Shown: positions 44,506-54,994, counted from the first letter of the stretch. The stretch is DNA of 64,000 nucleotides from Polynucleobacter sp. 73C-SIWE (GCF_018882465.1 NZ_JACVOK010000001.1:248001-312000), one strand, 5' to 3'. Numbers and translations: made by a program. The notes: generated from the letters alone by a model not told the origin.

Positions 44506-45385
44506 TGCGTTTATCGATGAACTAGTAACGGCGGCCCGAAACAATAAAAAAATTGCGCTTGTTGTCGGGGACCTGGGGTATAGAGTTGTAGAACCATTCG
44601 CAACCGAATTCCCAAATCGATTTTTTAATTCTGGGATTGCCGAGCAAAATATGATGGGGCTTTCTGCTGGACTTGCATCAGAGGGATACCATGTATTCGT
44701 GTACTCCATTGCTAATTTTCCGACATTTAGGTGCGCCGAACAAATTCGTAATGATGTGGACTATCACAAACTTCCCGTTACTGTTGTCAGTGTTGGCGGG
44801 GGTCTTGCATATGGCAACCTAGGCTACTCCCATCATGCCGTTCAGGATTACGCTTTAATTAGAACGATGCCTAATATGCTCATTGCATCCCCGGGTGACC
44901 CAATGGAAGTAAGGGCATGTATGCGCTTCTTAATTAATAATCCACAACCCTCCTATTTGAGGATTGGAAAAGCTGGGGAGGCATGTATTCACAAAGAAAT
45001 TCCCAATATAAATCCGGGCGAATGGTTGCTCACAACCAAAAATAGCGGCGATCAAAATTTGACTCTTCTGTGCACGGGAGCTACGTTGGCATTAGGAAAA
45101 ATATGGATTGAATCTAATCCAGAATTCTCTAAGCACCAGCTATATTCCCTACCCTTATGGGGAATGAATTATAAAGATAAGCAACCCCCTCAAATCTCGC
45201 AAACTAGCAAGGTGGTGACGCTTGAGGATCACTTAATCGATGGGGGTTTTGGGAGTTGGATGCTGGAAGCTACCGCACACTTACCGCACCTTTTACCAAA
45301 AATTGAAATTAAAGCATTGGACTCAAAAGTATGCGGAATGGTTGGGAGTCAAGGCACTCTTAATGCTATAGGCGGCCTAAACTAA
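44498..45385 (+). CDS. Transketolase-like protein, C-terminal (Pyr and C) subunit
   Basis: A 295-residue partner of the preceding gene. FFNSGIAEQNMMGLSAGLAS near residues 45-64 carries the catalytic Glu that activates TPP, and SIANFPTFRCAEQIRNDV and GLAYGNLGYSHHAVQDYALI are typical of the pyrimidine-binding domain. A C-terminal regulatory-type domain follows (QLYSLPLWGMN, VVTLEDHLIDGGFGS). The ATG at 44498 overlaps the upstream gene by eight bases, so the two subunits are coupled. Ends 13 bp before the convergent formyltransferase gene. Confidence 0.88.
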   Translation: MRNAFIDELVTAARNNKKIALVVGDLGYRVVEPFATEFPNRFFNSGIAEQNMMGLSAGLASEGYHVFVYSIANFPTFRCAEQIRNDVDYHKLPVTVVSVGGGLAYGNLGYSHHAVQDYALIRTMPNMLIASPGDPMEVRACMRFLINNPQPSYLRIGKAGEACIHKEIPNINPGEWLLTTKNSGDQNLTLLCTGATLALGKIWIESNPEFSKHQLYSLPLWGMNYKDKQPPQISQTSKVVTLEDHLIDGGFGSWMLEATAHLPHLLPKIEIKALDSKVCGMVGSQGTLNAIGGLN

Positions 45386-45398
45386 ACTCAGATAAACT

Positions 45399-46175
45399 CT
45401 ATTGATCAAATTTTGATGATTTAGATAAACCAAGTTTTAGGAAAATTTTTTCATCTCCGTCTCTGAGATAAGCAAAACCCCTTGACCCAAAAGTCCGGGC
45501 TCTAAGAAGATTAATTAAATCTTTTGCCCGATACATTCCCTCTGGATCAATTAAATCAAGCTCCTCAATTTCTTTTTTAGCATGGTAAATTGCCTTTGAC
45601 TCATCCTGTGATGAAGGAATAATTTCTCCCTTTTTGATTTTCCCCCAATTTACTTTGAATAAGTCAACAATTTCAGTCTGTAAGCGATCGTAAATATCCT
45701 TTGCGGTTTCCGTGCTGAGAATTTGAATTTCTTTTTGCGCCCAAATGGCACCAGTATCCGCGCCATCTTCAATGCGATGTATGGTTACACCAGCCTTACT
45801 TCCATCAATAAGGCTATGTACATGAGGAAACCATCCCCTGTTAATAGGGAGTAATGCTGGATGAAAATTGACCGTAACCGATGCTGAATTAAAAATTTTT
45901 GGGCCAAGCAACCAAGGCCAATAAACACAAATAATCGCATCAAATTTTTGCTGCTTAAACCAATTAATATGGGAGTCTTGCTTCACAATATCTGATCCAA
46001 TAAAGATATTATCTGGACTGATATTCAGGGCACCAATAATACTGTTGTCATTAACCGGATTCTCACCAGTTAAATAAAGTGCGCACACTTCATCCTGCTG
46101 TTGAGAGGCAATAAACTTTGCCACCTCAAGGCCAGGAAAATGATTAGCAAATAATGCAATTTTAAATGGTGTCAT
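45399..46175 (-). CDS. Formyltransferase (sugar N-formyltransferase-like)
   Basis: A 258-residue protein of the formyl_trans_N fold. The catalytic triad is visible: VNFHPALLP with Asn103 and His105, and HRIEDGADTG with Asp140. A C-terminal region follows, shorter than in methionyl-tRNA formyltransferase. In a surface-glycan locus with an aminotransferase, this type transfers a formyl group from 10-formyl-tetrahydrofolate to an amino sugar nucleotide, as WlaRD and VioF do. It is last in the operon that starts at manC, 6 bp after rfbG, so it likely acts on the CDP- or GDP-linked amino sugar made here. Confidence 0.85.
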   Translation of the reverse strand: MTPFKIALFANHFPGLEVAKFIASQQQDEVCALYLTGENPVNDNSIIGALNISPDNIFIGSDIVKQDSHINWFKQQKFDAIICVYWPWLLGPKIFNSASVTVNFHPALLPINRGWFPHVHSLIDGSKAGVTIHRIEDGADTGAIWAQKEIQILSTETAKDIYDRLQTEIVDLFKVNWGKIKKGEIIPSSQDESKAIYHAKKEIEELDLIDPEGMYRAKDLINLLRARTFGSRGFAYLRDGDEKIFLKLGLSKSSKFDQ

Positions 46176-46181
46176 GATGAT

Positions 46182-47270
46182 TTACTGTGTGTTATCTGTA
46201 TTTAATAATTGATAATTTGAAATTTGCTCCAGCGTGATGAACTTCAAATCCGAGCCATCGAGGAAGAATTTATTCCAATCGCAAATCCATTTTAAAGACA
46301 AATCTATGCTTAGCATTGGTTGCCATCCCAGCAAATTCTTTGCCTTGGAAATATCCAACTTCAATAATCCAGCCTCATGAGGATGTCCGGCTTTGTCTTC
46401 TAATGCGATACTGGACTTAGATCCCGAAATATTAATTAGTTTATTTGCAATCTCCAGAACAGATATACAGTCTGCTTGCTCAGGGCCAAAATTCCAAGCC
46501 TCTGAAAATTTTTGTCCCTCACTGTATAAATTTTCAGCGAGCACTAAATAGCCATATAATGGCTCTAATACATGCTGCCATGGCCTTATGGCGCTAGGAT
46601 TCCTAAGTAGAACTGCAGCCCCAGCATTAACTGCATTGAGAATATCGGGTATTAATCGATCCCTTGACCAATCGCCCCCACCAATTACATTCCCCGCTCG
46701 AGCAGAGGCAATACCAACATGATGATGTTGGTATTCAGATGGATTAAAGTACGACGATCTATAGGCTGCCGTCACCAATTCCGCACATCCTTTGCTACTG
46801 CTATAAGGATCGCGCCCACCCATTGCTTCATTTTCTCGATAAGGCCATACCCACTCTTGATTCTCATAGCACTTATCAGTTGTGACAACTACAACCGACC
46901 TAACGCTCGCAGTACCGCGAATTGCCTCAAGCACATTAACAGTGCCCATTACGTTAGTCGAATAGGTTTCAATTGGGTTTTCGTAGGAATGTCGCACAAG
47001 GGGTTGCGCCGCCAAATGCAGGACAATTTCAGGTTGAAATTGCTTCATTACATTCCGTAAATTATCTAAATCCCTTATATCACCAATTACCGAGGTCATT
47101 TTCTCGGCCACATTAGCGCGCTCAAATAGACTTGGGTTAGTAGGCGGGCTTAATGCATATCCCTCAAGGTCAGCACCTAAACTCTGCAGCCAAAGAGAAA
47201 GCCAGCCCCCCTTAAAGCCCGTATGACCCGTCAAAAAAACTTTTTTGCCTTGCCAAAATTTTGGATTCAT
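46182..47270 (-). CDS. rfbG: CDP-glucose 4,6-dehydratase
   Basis: A 362-residue extended [23 protein letters not shown] at residues 14-33 is the RfbG signature of the NAD-binding loop (with GFKG), followed by [12 protein letters not shown], the catalytic YSSSKG and the [12 protein letters not shown] block typical of CDP-glucose dehydratase. It converts CDP-glucose to CDP-4-keto-6-deoxyglucose, the substrate of RfbH. The ATG at 47270 forms an ATGA overlap with the rfbF stop, and is preferred over a TTG six bases upstream. Confidence 0.95.
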   Translation of the reverse strand: MNPKFWQGKKVFLTGHTGFKGGWLSLWLQSLGADLEGYALSPPTNPSLFERANVAEKMTSVIGDIRDLDNLRNVMKQFQPEIVLHLAAQPLVRHSYENPIETYSTNVMGTVNVLEAIRGTASVRSVVVVTTDKCYENQEWVWPYRENEAMGGRDPYSSSKGCAELVTAAYRSSYFNPSEYQHHHVGIASARAGNVIGGGDWSRDRLIPDILNAVNAGAAVLLRNPSAIRPWQHVLEPLYGYLVLAENLYSEGQKFSEAWNFGPEQADCISVLEIANKLINISGSKSSIALEDKAGHPHEAGLLKLDISKAKNLLGWQPMLSIDLSLKWICDWNKFFLDGSDLKFITLEQISNYQLLNTDNTQ

Positions 47271-48043
47271 GACCAAATTTTCCAGGGGGCCTTACCACTT
47301 GCCCACAACTCTTCAAGATGATTCTTATCTCGCAAGGTATCCATTGGCTGCCAAAAGCCTTCATGCCTGTATGCCGCCAACTGTCCGGTAGCCGCCAACC
47401 TCTCTAGCGGCTGCCTCTCCCAAATCGTTGTATCGCCCTCAATTAAATCCAAGACTTTAGGTGATAAGATAAAGAAGCCGCCGTTAATTAATCCGTCCTC
47501 AGATACCGGCTTCTCTTTGAATGATCGAATTTTATGATCATCACCTATTTCCAGAACACCAAATCTAGCAGGGGGGTTTGTAGCGGTTAGGGTTGCTAAG
47601 GATCCGCTCTTTTTATGGAATTCAATCAATTGGGTAATGTCAATATTTCCAACACCATCGCCATAAGTAAAACAAAATGGTTGTCCATCGTCGAGATAAC
47701 ATCCAACTCGCTTTAATCTACCGCCTGTAAGCGTATCTTCGCCAGTATCTACAAGAGTTACCTTCCAGGGCTCGGCATACTGATGATGCACTTCCATCTT
47801 ATTTTTAGTCATATCAAAAGTGACATCTGACATATGTAAAAAATAATTTGCAAAGTATTCTTTAATGACGTATCCGCGATAACCGCAACAGATAACAAAG
47901 TCATTTACACCGTGCGCGGAATACAGCTTCATGATGTGCCACAAGATTGGCTTACCTCCAATCTCAATCATGGGCTTTGGCTTCAAATGCGTTTCTTCAG
48001 TAATTCGAGTACCTAACCCGCCAGCTAAAATTACGGCCTTCAT
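47267..48043 (-). CDS. rfbF: Glucose-1-phosphate cytidylyltransferase
   Basis: A 258-residue nucleotidyltransferase, full length for Rfb[21 protein letters not shown] near residues 6-25 binds CTP, with [15 protein letters not shown] following; [14 protein letters not shown] has the metal-binding Asp. The family-specific [20 protein letters not shown] is unmistakable. It makes CDP-glucose from glucose-1-phosphate and CTP, the first step of the CDP-3,6-dideoxyhexose pathway. Overlaps rfbG by four bases. A 42-bp gap separates it from the flippase gene on the same strand. Confidence 0.96.
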   Translation of the reverse strand: MKAVILAGGLGTRITEETHLKPKPMIEIGGKPILWHIMKLYSAHGVNDFVICCGYRGYVIKEYFANYFLHMSDVTFDMTKNKMEVHHQYAEPWKVTLVDTGEDTLTGGRLKRVGCYLDDGQPFCFTYGDGVGNIDITQLIEFHKKSGSLATLTATNPPARFGVLEIGDDHKIRSFKEKPVSEDGLINGGFFILSPKVLDLIEGDTTIWERQPLERLAATGQLAAYRHEGFWQPMDTLRDKNHLEELWASGKAPWKIWS

Positions 48044-48085
48044 AGATTTATTCTCTTTTTAAATAAATTTCTAAATTGATACGGG

Positions 48086-49378
48086 TCAATTTGGCTTAAT
48101 GTTTTTTGACAGAATGAGGTCTTTCCCCACTAAATACATCCCGATTAATAAAAGTATTATTCCACAACAAGCTATCGATATCACCACATTCATCAATTGA
48201 TCATGCCAAAAATAAATTGCTAAAGCCTGAAGGGGAGAAATTATCAAAAATATCCAGGAGAATAAGGCTCGGCCATGCGCAATCAAATAGTGCTCTAAGA
48301 CAATAATCAAAGCTAATGGCAACATTGCCATGCCGTACCAGCGCAATAAATCTCCAGCACCCATGTAAGCCTTTCCGTATACCAATGCAATAAGCACATC
48401 CCCAAAAAGAAAATAAATTATTGCCAAGATACCGCACATCAAAAGTGTAATCGCCAATGCAAGCCTAAGAAGATGTAAGGTACTTTTTTGACTTACCGCA
48501 CCCTCAACTACCATTGGAAAAAGCGCAATTACTAAGCCGCTAGGAATATATAAAACCGCCTTCCCTAGAACTGATGCCGCTGCATACATACCAGCTTGCT
48601 CGGGCGTGTATAACCAATTTACCAAAATCATATCAAATTGGGTAAGCAGTGCAAATGCAATGCTCATTACTAAAATAGATGAACTTCCAAAATTAAAGTC
48701 TTTGGCGCTCATATCTCCTGAAATTGACTCGACATTTGCTTCTTTAAGCGCAGATTTCAGAAAGAACCAGCCCAACAATACGCTACATGCCGTGGCAACA
48801 GTTACCCCGAGTATCCCGCCAAAGACGCTCAATCCAGCTACAATAAAAGTAACACCAAATATTAACTTTCCAACTGAAAACAATATGTGTGTAACTGATT
48901 GAAGTCCAAAAAATTGAAGACCTTGAAGGAATGAATTATTGATGGCAAAGAATAAATTAATCGAAAAAAGTAACCCCAATAATAAAACTTCAGATCTAGC
49001 TACATTCTTGATATAAATTCCCAAGAAATCCTGCGCCACAAAAGCGGTAGCGATAGAGATTATTGAAAATAAAAAAAGATATTTTTGGATATGAGAATAG
49101 AAGTATCTCAAGCCACTTAACTGATCTAGAGCTCGCAAGACTGAAATCTTCTTAACCACGAGCATGTTTACAAAAACAAGTGGGGATCCCAGCAGCATAT
49201 ATAAAGCAATAATGGAGCTAAATAACGCAAACTCTCCGGGAGTTAATAATCGCCCAACCGCTATCTGGAATAGGTACCCAAATATACCCACAAATACATT
49301 TGAAACGGTGAGTAAAAAACCCCCGCGCACAAAGAGAGCAAGGCTCTTTGAAAAGAAAATTTTATTTAGAGGATACAC
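48086..49378 (-). CDS. wzx: Oligosaccharide flippase (Wzx/MOP superfamily)
   Basis: A 430-residue protein with about twelve membrane segments and the polysacc_synt pattern: FVRGGFLLTVSNVFVGIFGY at the N-terminus and GRLLTPGEFALFSSIIALYM, followed by paired segments with few charged residues. It would move an undecaprenyl-diphosphate-linked repeat unit across the inner membrane. The start is GTG 49378, because no ATG occurs before the conserved N-terminus. Sits between a GT2 gene and rfbF in the manC-to-formyltransferase operon. A second possible exporter, of ABC type, is at 13.3 kb. Confidence 0.87.
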   Translation of the reverse strand: MYPLNKIFFSKSLALFVRGGFLLTVSNVFVGIFGYLFQIAVGRLLTPGEFALFSSIIALYMLLGSPLVFVNMLVVKKISVLRALDQLSGLRYFYSHIQKYLFLFSIISIATAFVAQDFLGIYIKNVARSEVLLLGLLFSINLFFAINNSFLQGLQFFGLQSVTHILFSVGKLIFGVTFIVAGLSVFGGILGVTVATACSVLLGWFFLKSALKEANVESISGDMSAKDFNFGSSSILVMSIAFALLTQFDMILVNWLYTPEQAGMYAAASVLGKAVLYIPSGLVIALFPMVVEGAVSQKSTLHLLRLALAITLLMCGILAIIYFLFGDVLIALVYGKAYMGAGDLLRWYGMAMLPLALIIVLEHYLIAHGRALFSWIFLIISPLQALAIYFWHDQLMNVVISIACCGIILLLIGMYLVGKDLILSKNIKPN

Positions 49379-49393
49379 GCGAAATTGACATAA

Positions 49394-50347
49394 CTATTCA
49401 TCAACTAAGTCAAAATTAATTTTTTCTCGTATCAAATACAAGGGCCTATTGATTACCTCTGTATGAATAGTCCCTACATATAGAGCCACCAATCCAATGG
49501 CCATCAATACGATACCCATTAAAAGAGTGTTTGCAACTACAAAAATGGCTAGTGGCGTATAAACCAATTTGGTCTTAAGCAGATAGTTACCAATCATCCA
49601 TAGTAATAATAGCCCGCTACAGCCAGAAATCAGAAGGCCAAGATAACCAGTTAAACGTAATGGCCACAAAGAAAAAGCGGTTAGACTATTAATTGCAAGC
49701 TGCCACAGCTTAGAGTAAGAGTAGCCGGCTTCGCCACCGGTGCGAGCAGCTGCTGAGAATTCCACAAATTCTCGCCTAAATCCCATCCAATCCATAATTC
49801 CCCTAAACATACGTTCACGCTCTGTCGCCTGACAAAATGCGGTCACAACTTTTCGGTCATACAAGCGAAAATCTGTTGCTTTAGGGATAACCTCAAAAGA
49901 GGCACATTTATTCATCAGCCAGTAATATAAATCTGATCCCCATTTTCTAAAAAGCGGCTCGCGATCACTAGTAACGCGAATAGTAACTACCATTTCTGCT
50001 CCGCCTACCCACTTATCTATCAAGACGGGAATCAATTCTGGAGGATGCTGCAAATCTGCATCTATACAAATTACTGCATCAACATTTCTTGCCTCATAAG
50101 CCCCTGCGGTAAGAGCTATCTCTTTTCCAAAGTTTCTAGACAGATCTAAAACTTTAATTCTTGAATCTGTAGAGGCTAAATTTAGTAACACTTCATAGGA
50201 ATTATCAGGGCTCCCATCATTCACAAAAATATATTCCCATGTGAATTCAGATAGCCGAGAAGTAACTAGATCAAGCCTTCGATATAAGACGGGGAGATTT
50301 TCTGCCTCCCTAAAGACAGGAATAACAATCGCAATCTTTTTAGGCAC
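49394..50347 (-). CDS. Glycosyltransferase family 2 (GtrB/ArnC-like)
   Basis: A 317-residue GT2 with two C-terminal membrane segments (about 232-255 and 266-290). [20 protein letters not shown] at residues 5-24, [16 protein letters not shown], and [16 protein letters not shown] with the DxD-like metal site are typical of undecaprenyl-phosphate glucosyl/arabinosyl transferases such as GtrB and ArnC. The conserved [18 protein letters not shown] region is present. It probably makes a polyprenyl-phosphate sugar for side-chain addition in the periplasm. Starts with GTG, overlapping the fcl stop by eight bases. Confidence 0.88.
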   Translation of the reverse strand: MPKKIAIVIPVFREAENLPVLYRRLDLVTSRLSEFTWEYIFVNDGSPDNSYEVLLNLASTDSRIKVLDLSRNFGKEIALTAGAYEARNVDAVICIDADLQHPPELIPVLIDKWVGGAEMVVTIRVTSDREPLFRKWGSDLYYWLMNKCASFEVIPKATDFRLYDRKVVTAFCQATERERMFRGIMDWMGFRREFVEFSAAARTGGEAGYSYSKLWQLAINSLTAFSLWPLRLTGYLGLLISGCSGLLLLWMIGNYLLKTKLVYTPLAIFVVANTLLMGIVLMAIGLVALYVGTIHTEVINRPLYLIREKINFDLVDE

Positions 50348-51320
50348 GTTGATTTCCCCGCAGAAATTCCTGGTAAGCGATCGCCAAACCCTCTACCAAT
50401 GCAACCTTAGGTTGCCAGCCCATACGATTTAACCGAGATGAATCCATGAGCTTTTTTGGAGTGCCATCTGGCTTTGAAGGATCAAATAGTATTTCCCCTT
50501 GATAGCCAATAACTTTTGCAACAGTCTTAGCAAGATCGGTAATAGTGACATCACTGCCATAACCAACATTAATATGATTTTGCATGGGCTCAACTTGCTT
50601 GTCATAGCTTACCTTATTCAGCTCCATCACAAAAATAGAGGCAGCTGCCATGTCATCTACATATAAAAATTCACGCATTGGAGTACCAGTACCCCAAATA
50701 ACTACTTCTGGCGCACCGCTTTCTTTAGCCTCATGAAATCTTCTAATTAATGCAGGAATGACATGACTATTTTCAGGGTGGTAATTATCGCCAGGGCCAT
50801 ATAAATTAGTAGGCATTACTGAGCGGTAGTCCACTCCATGAGATTGACCATACTGACGGTTATAGCTCTCGCACATTTTGATACCGGCAATCTTCGCAAC
50901 TGCATATGGCTCATTAGTTGCTTCTAGCTTACCAGTCAATAAAGCATCTTCTGACATAGGCTGTGGCACCATCTTTGGGTAAATACAACTAGAACCTAAA
51001 AAGAGCAGTTTTTTTACACCACTGACAAAGGCTTGATGAATCACATTGTTCTGCACCATCAAGTTGTCATAAATAAATTCAGCTGGATAAGTATTATTTG
51101 CATGAATACCGCCCACTTTTGCAGCAGCTAAATAGACTTGATCAGGTTTCTCTTGTTCAAAAAAAGCTTTTACTGCGGCTTGATTAGTTAAGTCCAATTC
51201 AGAATGGGTTCGGGTAACGATATTAAGGTAGCCCTGTGCATTCAGATTACGAACAATAGCCGAGCCTACCATACCGCGATGGCCTGCTACATAAATCTTT
51301 TGATTTAAATCTGAGGGCAT
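50340..51320 (-). CDS. fcl: GDP-L-fucose synthase
   Basis: A 326-residue extended SDR. It has [14 protein letters not shown] near residues 13-26 with the GxxGxxG loop, [35 protein letters not shown] and the catalytic YAVAK. These are specific for GDP-fucose synthase (WcaG/Fcl), which epimerises and reduces GDP-4-keto-6-deoxymannose. It follows gmd by 30 bp and completes the GDP-L-fucose pathway with manC and gmd. Confidence 0.96.
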   Translation of the reverse strand: MPSDLNQKIYVAGHRGMVGSAIVRNLNAQGYLNIVTRTHSELDLTNQAAVKAFFEQEKPDQVYLAAAKVGGIHANNTYPAEFIYDNLMVQNNVIHQAFVSGVKKLLFLGSSCIYPKMVPQPMSEDALLTGKLEATNEPYAVAKIAGIKMCESYNRQYGQSHGVDYRSVMPTNLYGPGDNYHPENSHVIPALIRRFHEAKESGAPEVVIWGTGTPMREFLYVDDMAAASIFVMELNKVSYDKQVEPMQNHINVGYGSDVTITDLAKTVAKVIGYQGEILFDPSKPDGTPKKLMDSSRLNRMGWQPKVALVEGLAIAYQEFLRGNQRA

Positions 51321-51350
51321 ATGAAACGAATTCTTTTAATGAGCTGTCAA

Positions 51351-52478
51351 TTAATTCTCTTTACCTACAGCGACAGAGTAACCATGCTTACTCAATAGCG
51401 CATGCTGTCTTGCTTTATCCAAGTCACTTGCCACCATCTCAACAATCATTTGATCAAGAGTAATTTCTGGAACCCAGCCCAGCTTTTCTTTCGCTTTAGT
51501 GGGATCACCCAAAAGAGTCTCTACTTCAGTAGGGCGGTAGTAACGCGGGTCAATTTGTACGATTACATCACCCACTTTTAAAGCCGGGGCTTTGTCACCC
51601 TCGATAGCAGCTACGATTGCTTTTTCATTTTCAGCGGCGCCCTCAAACTTGAGGGTGATACCTAATTGCTTAGCGCTACGGATAATAAATTCACGAACAG
51701 TGAACTGCACACCCGTCGCAATGACAAAATCTTCCGGCTTATCTTGTTGGAGCATCAACCATTGCATGCGGACATAGTCTTTTGCATGACCCCAGTCACG
51801 AAGTGCATCGATATTACCCATGAATAAACACTTCTCAAGTCCCTGAGCGATGTTTGCTAATCCACGAGTCACTTTGCGAGTAACAAAGGTTTCACCACGA
51901 CGTTTAGATTCATGGTTAAAGAGGATGCCATTACAGGCATAAATACCGTAAGCCTCACGGTAGTTCACGGTAATCCAGTAAGCGTACATTTTGGCTACAG
52001 CATATGGACTTCTTGGATAAAAAGGGGTCGTTTCTTTTTGAGGAATCTCTTGTACGAGACCATAGAGTTCCGAGGTGGAAGCTTGGTAGAAGCGGGTTTT
52101 CTTTTCCAGACCCAAAATACGAATAGCCTCTAACATGCGCAGCGGACCTATAGCATCAACATCCGCAGTGTATTCAGGAGACTCGAAAGATACAGCTACA
52201 TGTGATTGCGCACCTAAGTTATAGATCTCATCAGGCTGGGTTTGCTGAATGATGCGTACTAAGTTGCTGGTATCCGTTAAATCACCATAATGAAGAATTA
52301 AATCAGGGTGATTGATGTGCGGATCTTGATAAATGTGATCAATACGCTCCGTATTAAAAGAAGAGGCGCGGCGCTTAATGCCATGAACAATGTAGCCCTT
52401 TTCCAACAAGAACTCAGCCAGATAAGAACCATCCTGACCAGTGATACCAGTGATTAGCGCGACTTTTTGTTTGCTCAT
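51351..52478 (-). CDS. gmd: GDP-mannose 4,6-dehydratase
   Basis: A 375-residue enzyme, typical length. [20 protein letters not shown] at residues 9-28 binds [33 protein letters not shown] and the catalytic [10 protein letters not shown] follow; [16 protein letters not shown] is the family hallmark. It converts GDP-mannose to GDP-4-keto-6-deoxymannose for Fcl. Some 63 bp downstream of manC and in the same transcript. Distinct from the shorter GMD-like protein at 31.6 kb. Confidence 0.97.
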   Translation of the reverse strand: MSKQKVALITGITGQDGSYLAEFLLEKGYIVHGIKRRASSFNTERIDHIYQDPHINHPDLILHYGDLTDTSNLVRIIQQTQPDEIYNLGAQSHVAVSFESPEYTADVDAIGPLRMLEAIRILGLEKKTRFYQASTSELYGLVQEIPQKETTPFYPRSPYAVAKMYAYWITVNYREAYGIYACNGILFNHESKRRGETFVTRKVTRGLANIAQGLEKCLFMGNIDALRDWGHAKDYVRMQWLMLQQDKPEDFVIATGVQFTVREFIIRSAKQLGITLKFEGAAENEKAIVAAIEGDKAPALKVGDVIVQIDPRYYRPTEVETLLGDPTKAKEKLGWVPEITLDQMIVEMVASDLDKARQHALLSKHGYSVAVGKEN

Positions 52479-52541
52479 AATGAACTCTTTTGTATTGACT
52501 AAAGGATTGCTATAAATAAATGATGAATTTGATAGAGATTG

Positions 52542-54041
52542 CTAACTTCTACCGTAAGTATCTTCAAAACGCACGATATCGTCTTCGCCCAAATAACTTC
52601 CTGATTGCACTTCAATAATTTCTAAAGGGGTTTTACCGGGATTTGCTAGACGATGGGTTTGTCCTTGGGGAATATAGGTGCTTTGATTTTCACTGAGAAG
52701 CATTACTTGGTCACCATTGGTAATTTCAGCGGTGCCCTTGACCACAATCCAATGCTCTGCACGGTGATGATGCATTTGCAGTGAGAGGCTAGCTCCAGGT
52801 TTTACCTGAATACGTTTGACCTTAAAGCGCTCACCCTCATCGACACTGTCATACCAACCCCATGGACGCGCAACCTTGCGATGCAAGTTCTTCTCTTCAC
52901 GCTTTTGAGTCTCTAGCTGACTAACAATGTTTTTAACATCTTGGCTATTCTTGCGGTCGGCCACTAGTACTGCATCCGCTGTCTCAACAATGATCAGGTT
53001 TTCTACACCTACTGCGCTTACTAAGCGACTACTTGCATGAATGAGTGAGTTCTTAGAATTACTCACTAATGCATCGCCACTCGTAACATTGCCTTGCGCA
53101 TCTTGCTTGCCAACTTGCCACACTGCATCCCAAGCACCGAGATCATTCCAGCCGGCATCAAGCTCAACCATCTTGATAGGAAACTGAGTTACTCCGTTAG
53201 CGCCTGGGCACTTTTCAATGACGGCATAGTCAATAGACTCACTTGGAATGGCATTAAATAGATCTTTTGCAGGGCGAATGAAATCAGCATCCCCAGAAGT
53301 GTCCGTTGTTTTTGCTTGCCAAGCTTTTTCAGTGGCCACCAAAATATCAGGGCGATATTCTTTTAAGGCAGCCAACCAAACACTTGCCTTCACTACGAAC
53401 ATACCGCCATTCCAAAAATATCCGCCTTCAGCCAAATACTGCTGAGCAGTTGCTTCGTTTGGCTTTTCTACAAAGCGCTCTACTGTAAAACCTTGATTGG
53501 CAGCAGCCTCGCCTTGCACCTTGATGTAGCCATATCCTGTTTCTGGAGCAGTAGGCGTAATACCTAAAATGGCAATCGCACCTTCTTTTGCAATTTGGAT
53601 ACTACTTTGGAGTGCCTTGGTAAAAGCCGCCGGATTAGTCACGGTTTGATCTGCAGGCGTTACCACCAAAATTGGATCACTATTTTTATCTGTGCTCACT
53701 TGCTGCGCATAGAGCGCTGCCAAAGTTAATGCAGGAGCTGTATTTCTGCCAGAGGGTTCCAGCAATAAAGTGGCTTCTATCTTTTTAGAGCCACTCTTTA
53801 ATTCTCGTAACTGATCAAGAGCCAAAAAACGATGCTCTTCGTTAGTAACGATCAGTGTTTTACCCAACTGAATCTCTTGATTAGCTACCGCATGAATACG
53901 ACCAATTGCTTGCTGAAAGAGACTTTGGTTTGAACCGTCTCCTGAAAGTACTAAAAACTGTTTGGGAAATCCCGAACGGGAAAGCGGCCACAGACGAGTT
54001 CCAGACCCCCCACACAGAATTACGGGCAAAACTTGCGTCAT
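52542..54041 (-). CDS. manC: Mannose-1-phosphate guanylyltransferase / mannose-6-phosphate isomerase
   Basis: A 499-residue bifunctional enzyme. The N-terminal part has GGSGTRLWPLSRSGFPKQFL near residues 9-28, with FVEKP as the sugar-binding motif. The C-terminal cupin (RPWGWYDSVDEGERFKVKRI, then QMHHHRAEHWIVVKGTAEI) is the type II phosphomannose isomerase domain. It makes GDP-mannose. ATG 54041 (MTQVLPVILCGG) is preferred; a TTG six bases upstream is less likely. First gene of the operon running down to 45.4 kb and the right border of the polysaccharide locus. Confidence 0.96.
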   Translation of the reverse strand: MTQVLPVILCGGSGTRLWPLSRSGFPKQFLVLSGDGSNQSLFQQAIGRIHAVANQEIQLGKTLIVTNEEHRFLALDQLRELKSGSKKIEATLLLEPSGRNTAPALTLAALYAQQVSTDKNSDPILVVTPADQTVTNPAAFTKALQSSIQIAKEGAIAILGITPTAPETGYGYIKVQGEAAANQGFTVERFVEKPNEATAQQYLAEGGYFWNGGMFVVKASVWLAALKEYRPDILVATEKAWQAKTTDTSGDADFIRPAKDLFNAIPSESIDYAVIEKCPGANGVTQFPIKMVELDAGWNDLGAWDAVWQVGKQDAQGNVTSGDALVSNSKNSLIHASSRLVSAVGVENLIIVETADAVLVADRKNSQDVKNIVSQLETQKREEKNLHRKVARPWGWYDSVDEGERFKVKRIQVKPGASLSLQMHHHRAEHWIVVKGTAEITNGDQVMLLSENQSTYIPQGQTHRLANPGKTPLEIIEVQSGSYLGEDDIVRFEDTYGRS

Positions 54042-54212
54042 AGACAAATAGCTAACCTTTTGAATGTATTGTGCAATTTTACGGTTTTATATCAATTAAC
54101 CCTAGATTTTATCGCTTTAACGGTGGTCAAATGCTTATAAAATGGCCTTTGATAGCAAAAGCGCAATATAGCGCTCATTTTTTCCCAAAAACCCAATAAA
54201 AATGGAGTCAAA

Positions 54213-54359
54213 ATGTCTGCAGCAAATACCCCAAAAATCAATGTCCGCAACTCTGTAATAGAGTGCGCCCAATCCCTGAAAAAAGAGAATGCCGGCAAAT
54301 ATCACAACTACGGTATTAAGGACTGCATTGTTTCAATTGCGGCTACCAAGGCAAAGTAA
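54213..54359 (+). CDS. Small orphan protein, 48 residues
   Basis: An open frame of 48 codons, ATG 54213 to TAA 54357-54359, preceded by GGAG at 54204-54207 at a good distance. The product starts MSAANTPKINVRNSVIECAQ and ends with IAATKAK; it is basic, with no signal peptide or membrane segment and two cysteines (Cys18 and Cys38). I do not recognise it. Coding is supported by the ribosome binding site, the in-frame length and the lack of any other gene between manC and the HPP gene. Confidence 0.6.
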   Translation: MSAANTPKINVRNSVIECAQSLKKENAGKYHNYGIKDCIVSIAATKAK

Positions 54360-54369
54360 CCCTCAATCT

Positions 54370-54915
54370 CTATCGGGGTCTATTGGGATAGGGTTTGCCA
54401 GTTAAATTGCTATAGATAACCCCGACTATGACAAGCAGGATTGAATCAATCATCACTGGAAAAAAAGCATAACGGTAATGGGTTACGTGACCCAAGATCA
54501 CGATCAATGCAACTGCAGCAGCAGGCGGATGCAAACAGCGCAAGATAAACATTCCCAAAATCGATAAGCTAGCTGCAATTGGCATTGCGAGCAAAGGCTC
54601 CGGAATGAGTAAGAAAATACTAATACCTACTAAGGCTGAGACCGTATTGCCTGCGATGACAGCCCAAGGCTGCGCCATCGGACTGCCAGGTAATGCAAAA
54701 ACTAATAGTGCACTTGCTCCCAAAGAAGCCATTAACCATTCATCAATACCAGTCAGCTCACCCAATAACTTGGCAATAATAAAAACCACCATTAAACCCA
54801 CTAGCGCTCCAGCACATGATCGCAAGCGCTCACTCCAGGTAACCAAGGGCTGATCACCGCCAAAGTAAAACGAATAGCGTTTGAACCAAGACTCAATAGT
54901 GCGTTTCATCATCAC
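54370..54915 (-). CDS. HPP-family membrane protein
   Basis: A 181-residue inner-membrane protein with four hydrophobic segments (about residues 31-55, 60-75, 85-105 and 140-165). The family features are visible: SLGASALLVFALPGSPMAQP followed by WAVIAGNTVSALVGI, then LRCLHPPAAAVALIVILG, whose HPP gives the family its name. Plant and cyanobacterial members have been linked to nitrite transport; the role in this bacterium is not known. Starts with ATGATGATG at 54915. Convergent with the 48-residue gene, ending 11 bp from it. Confidence 0.87.
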   Translation of the reverse strand: MMMKRTIESWFKRYSFYFGGDQPLVTWSERLRSCAGALVGLMVVFIIAKLLGELTGIDEWLMASLGASALLVFALPGSPMAQPWAVIAGNTVSALVGISIFLLIPEPLLAMPIAASLSILGMFILRCLHPPAAAVALIVILGHVTHYRYAFFPVMIDSILLVIVGVIYSNLTGKPYPNRPR

Positions 54916-54994
54916 CTAGCTCAATGAGCTTACAAATAAGATTATTCATCATACCGCCGAAAGAACCCGAGCAATAGACACTACAGGGGCAATA

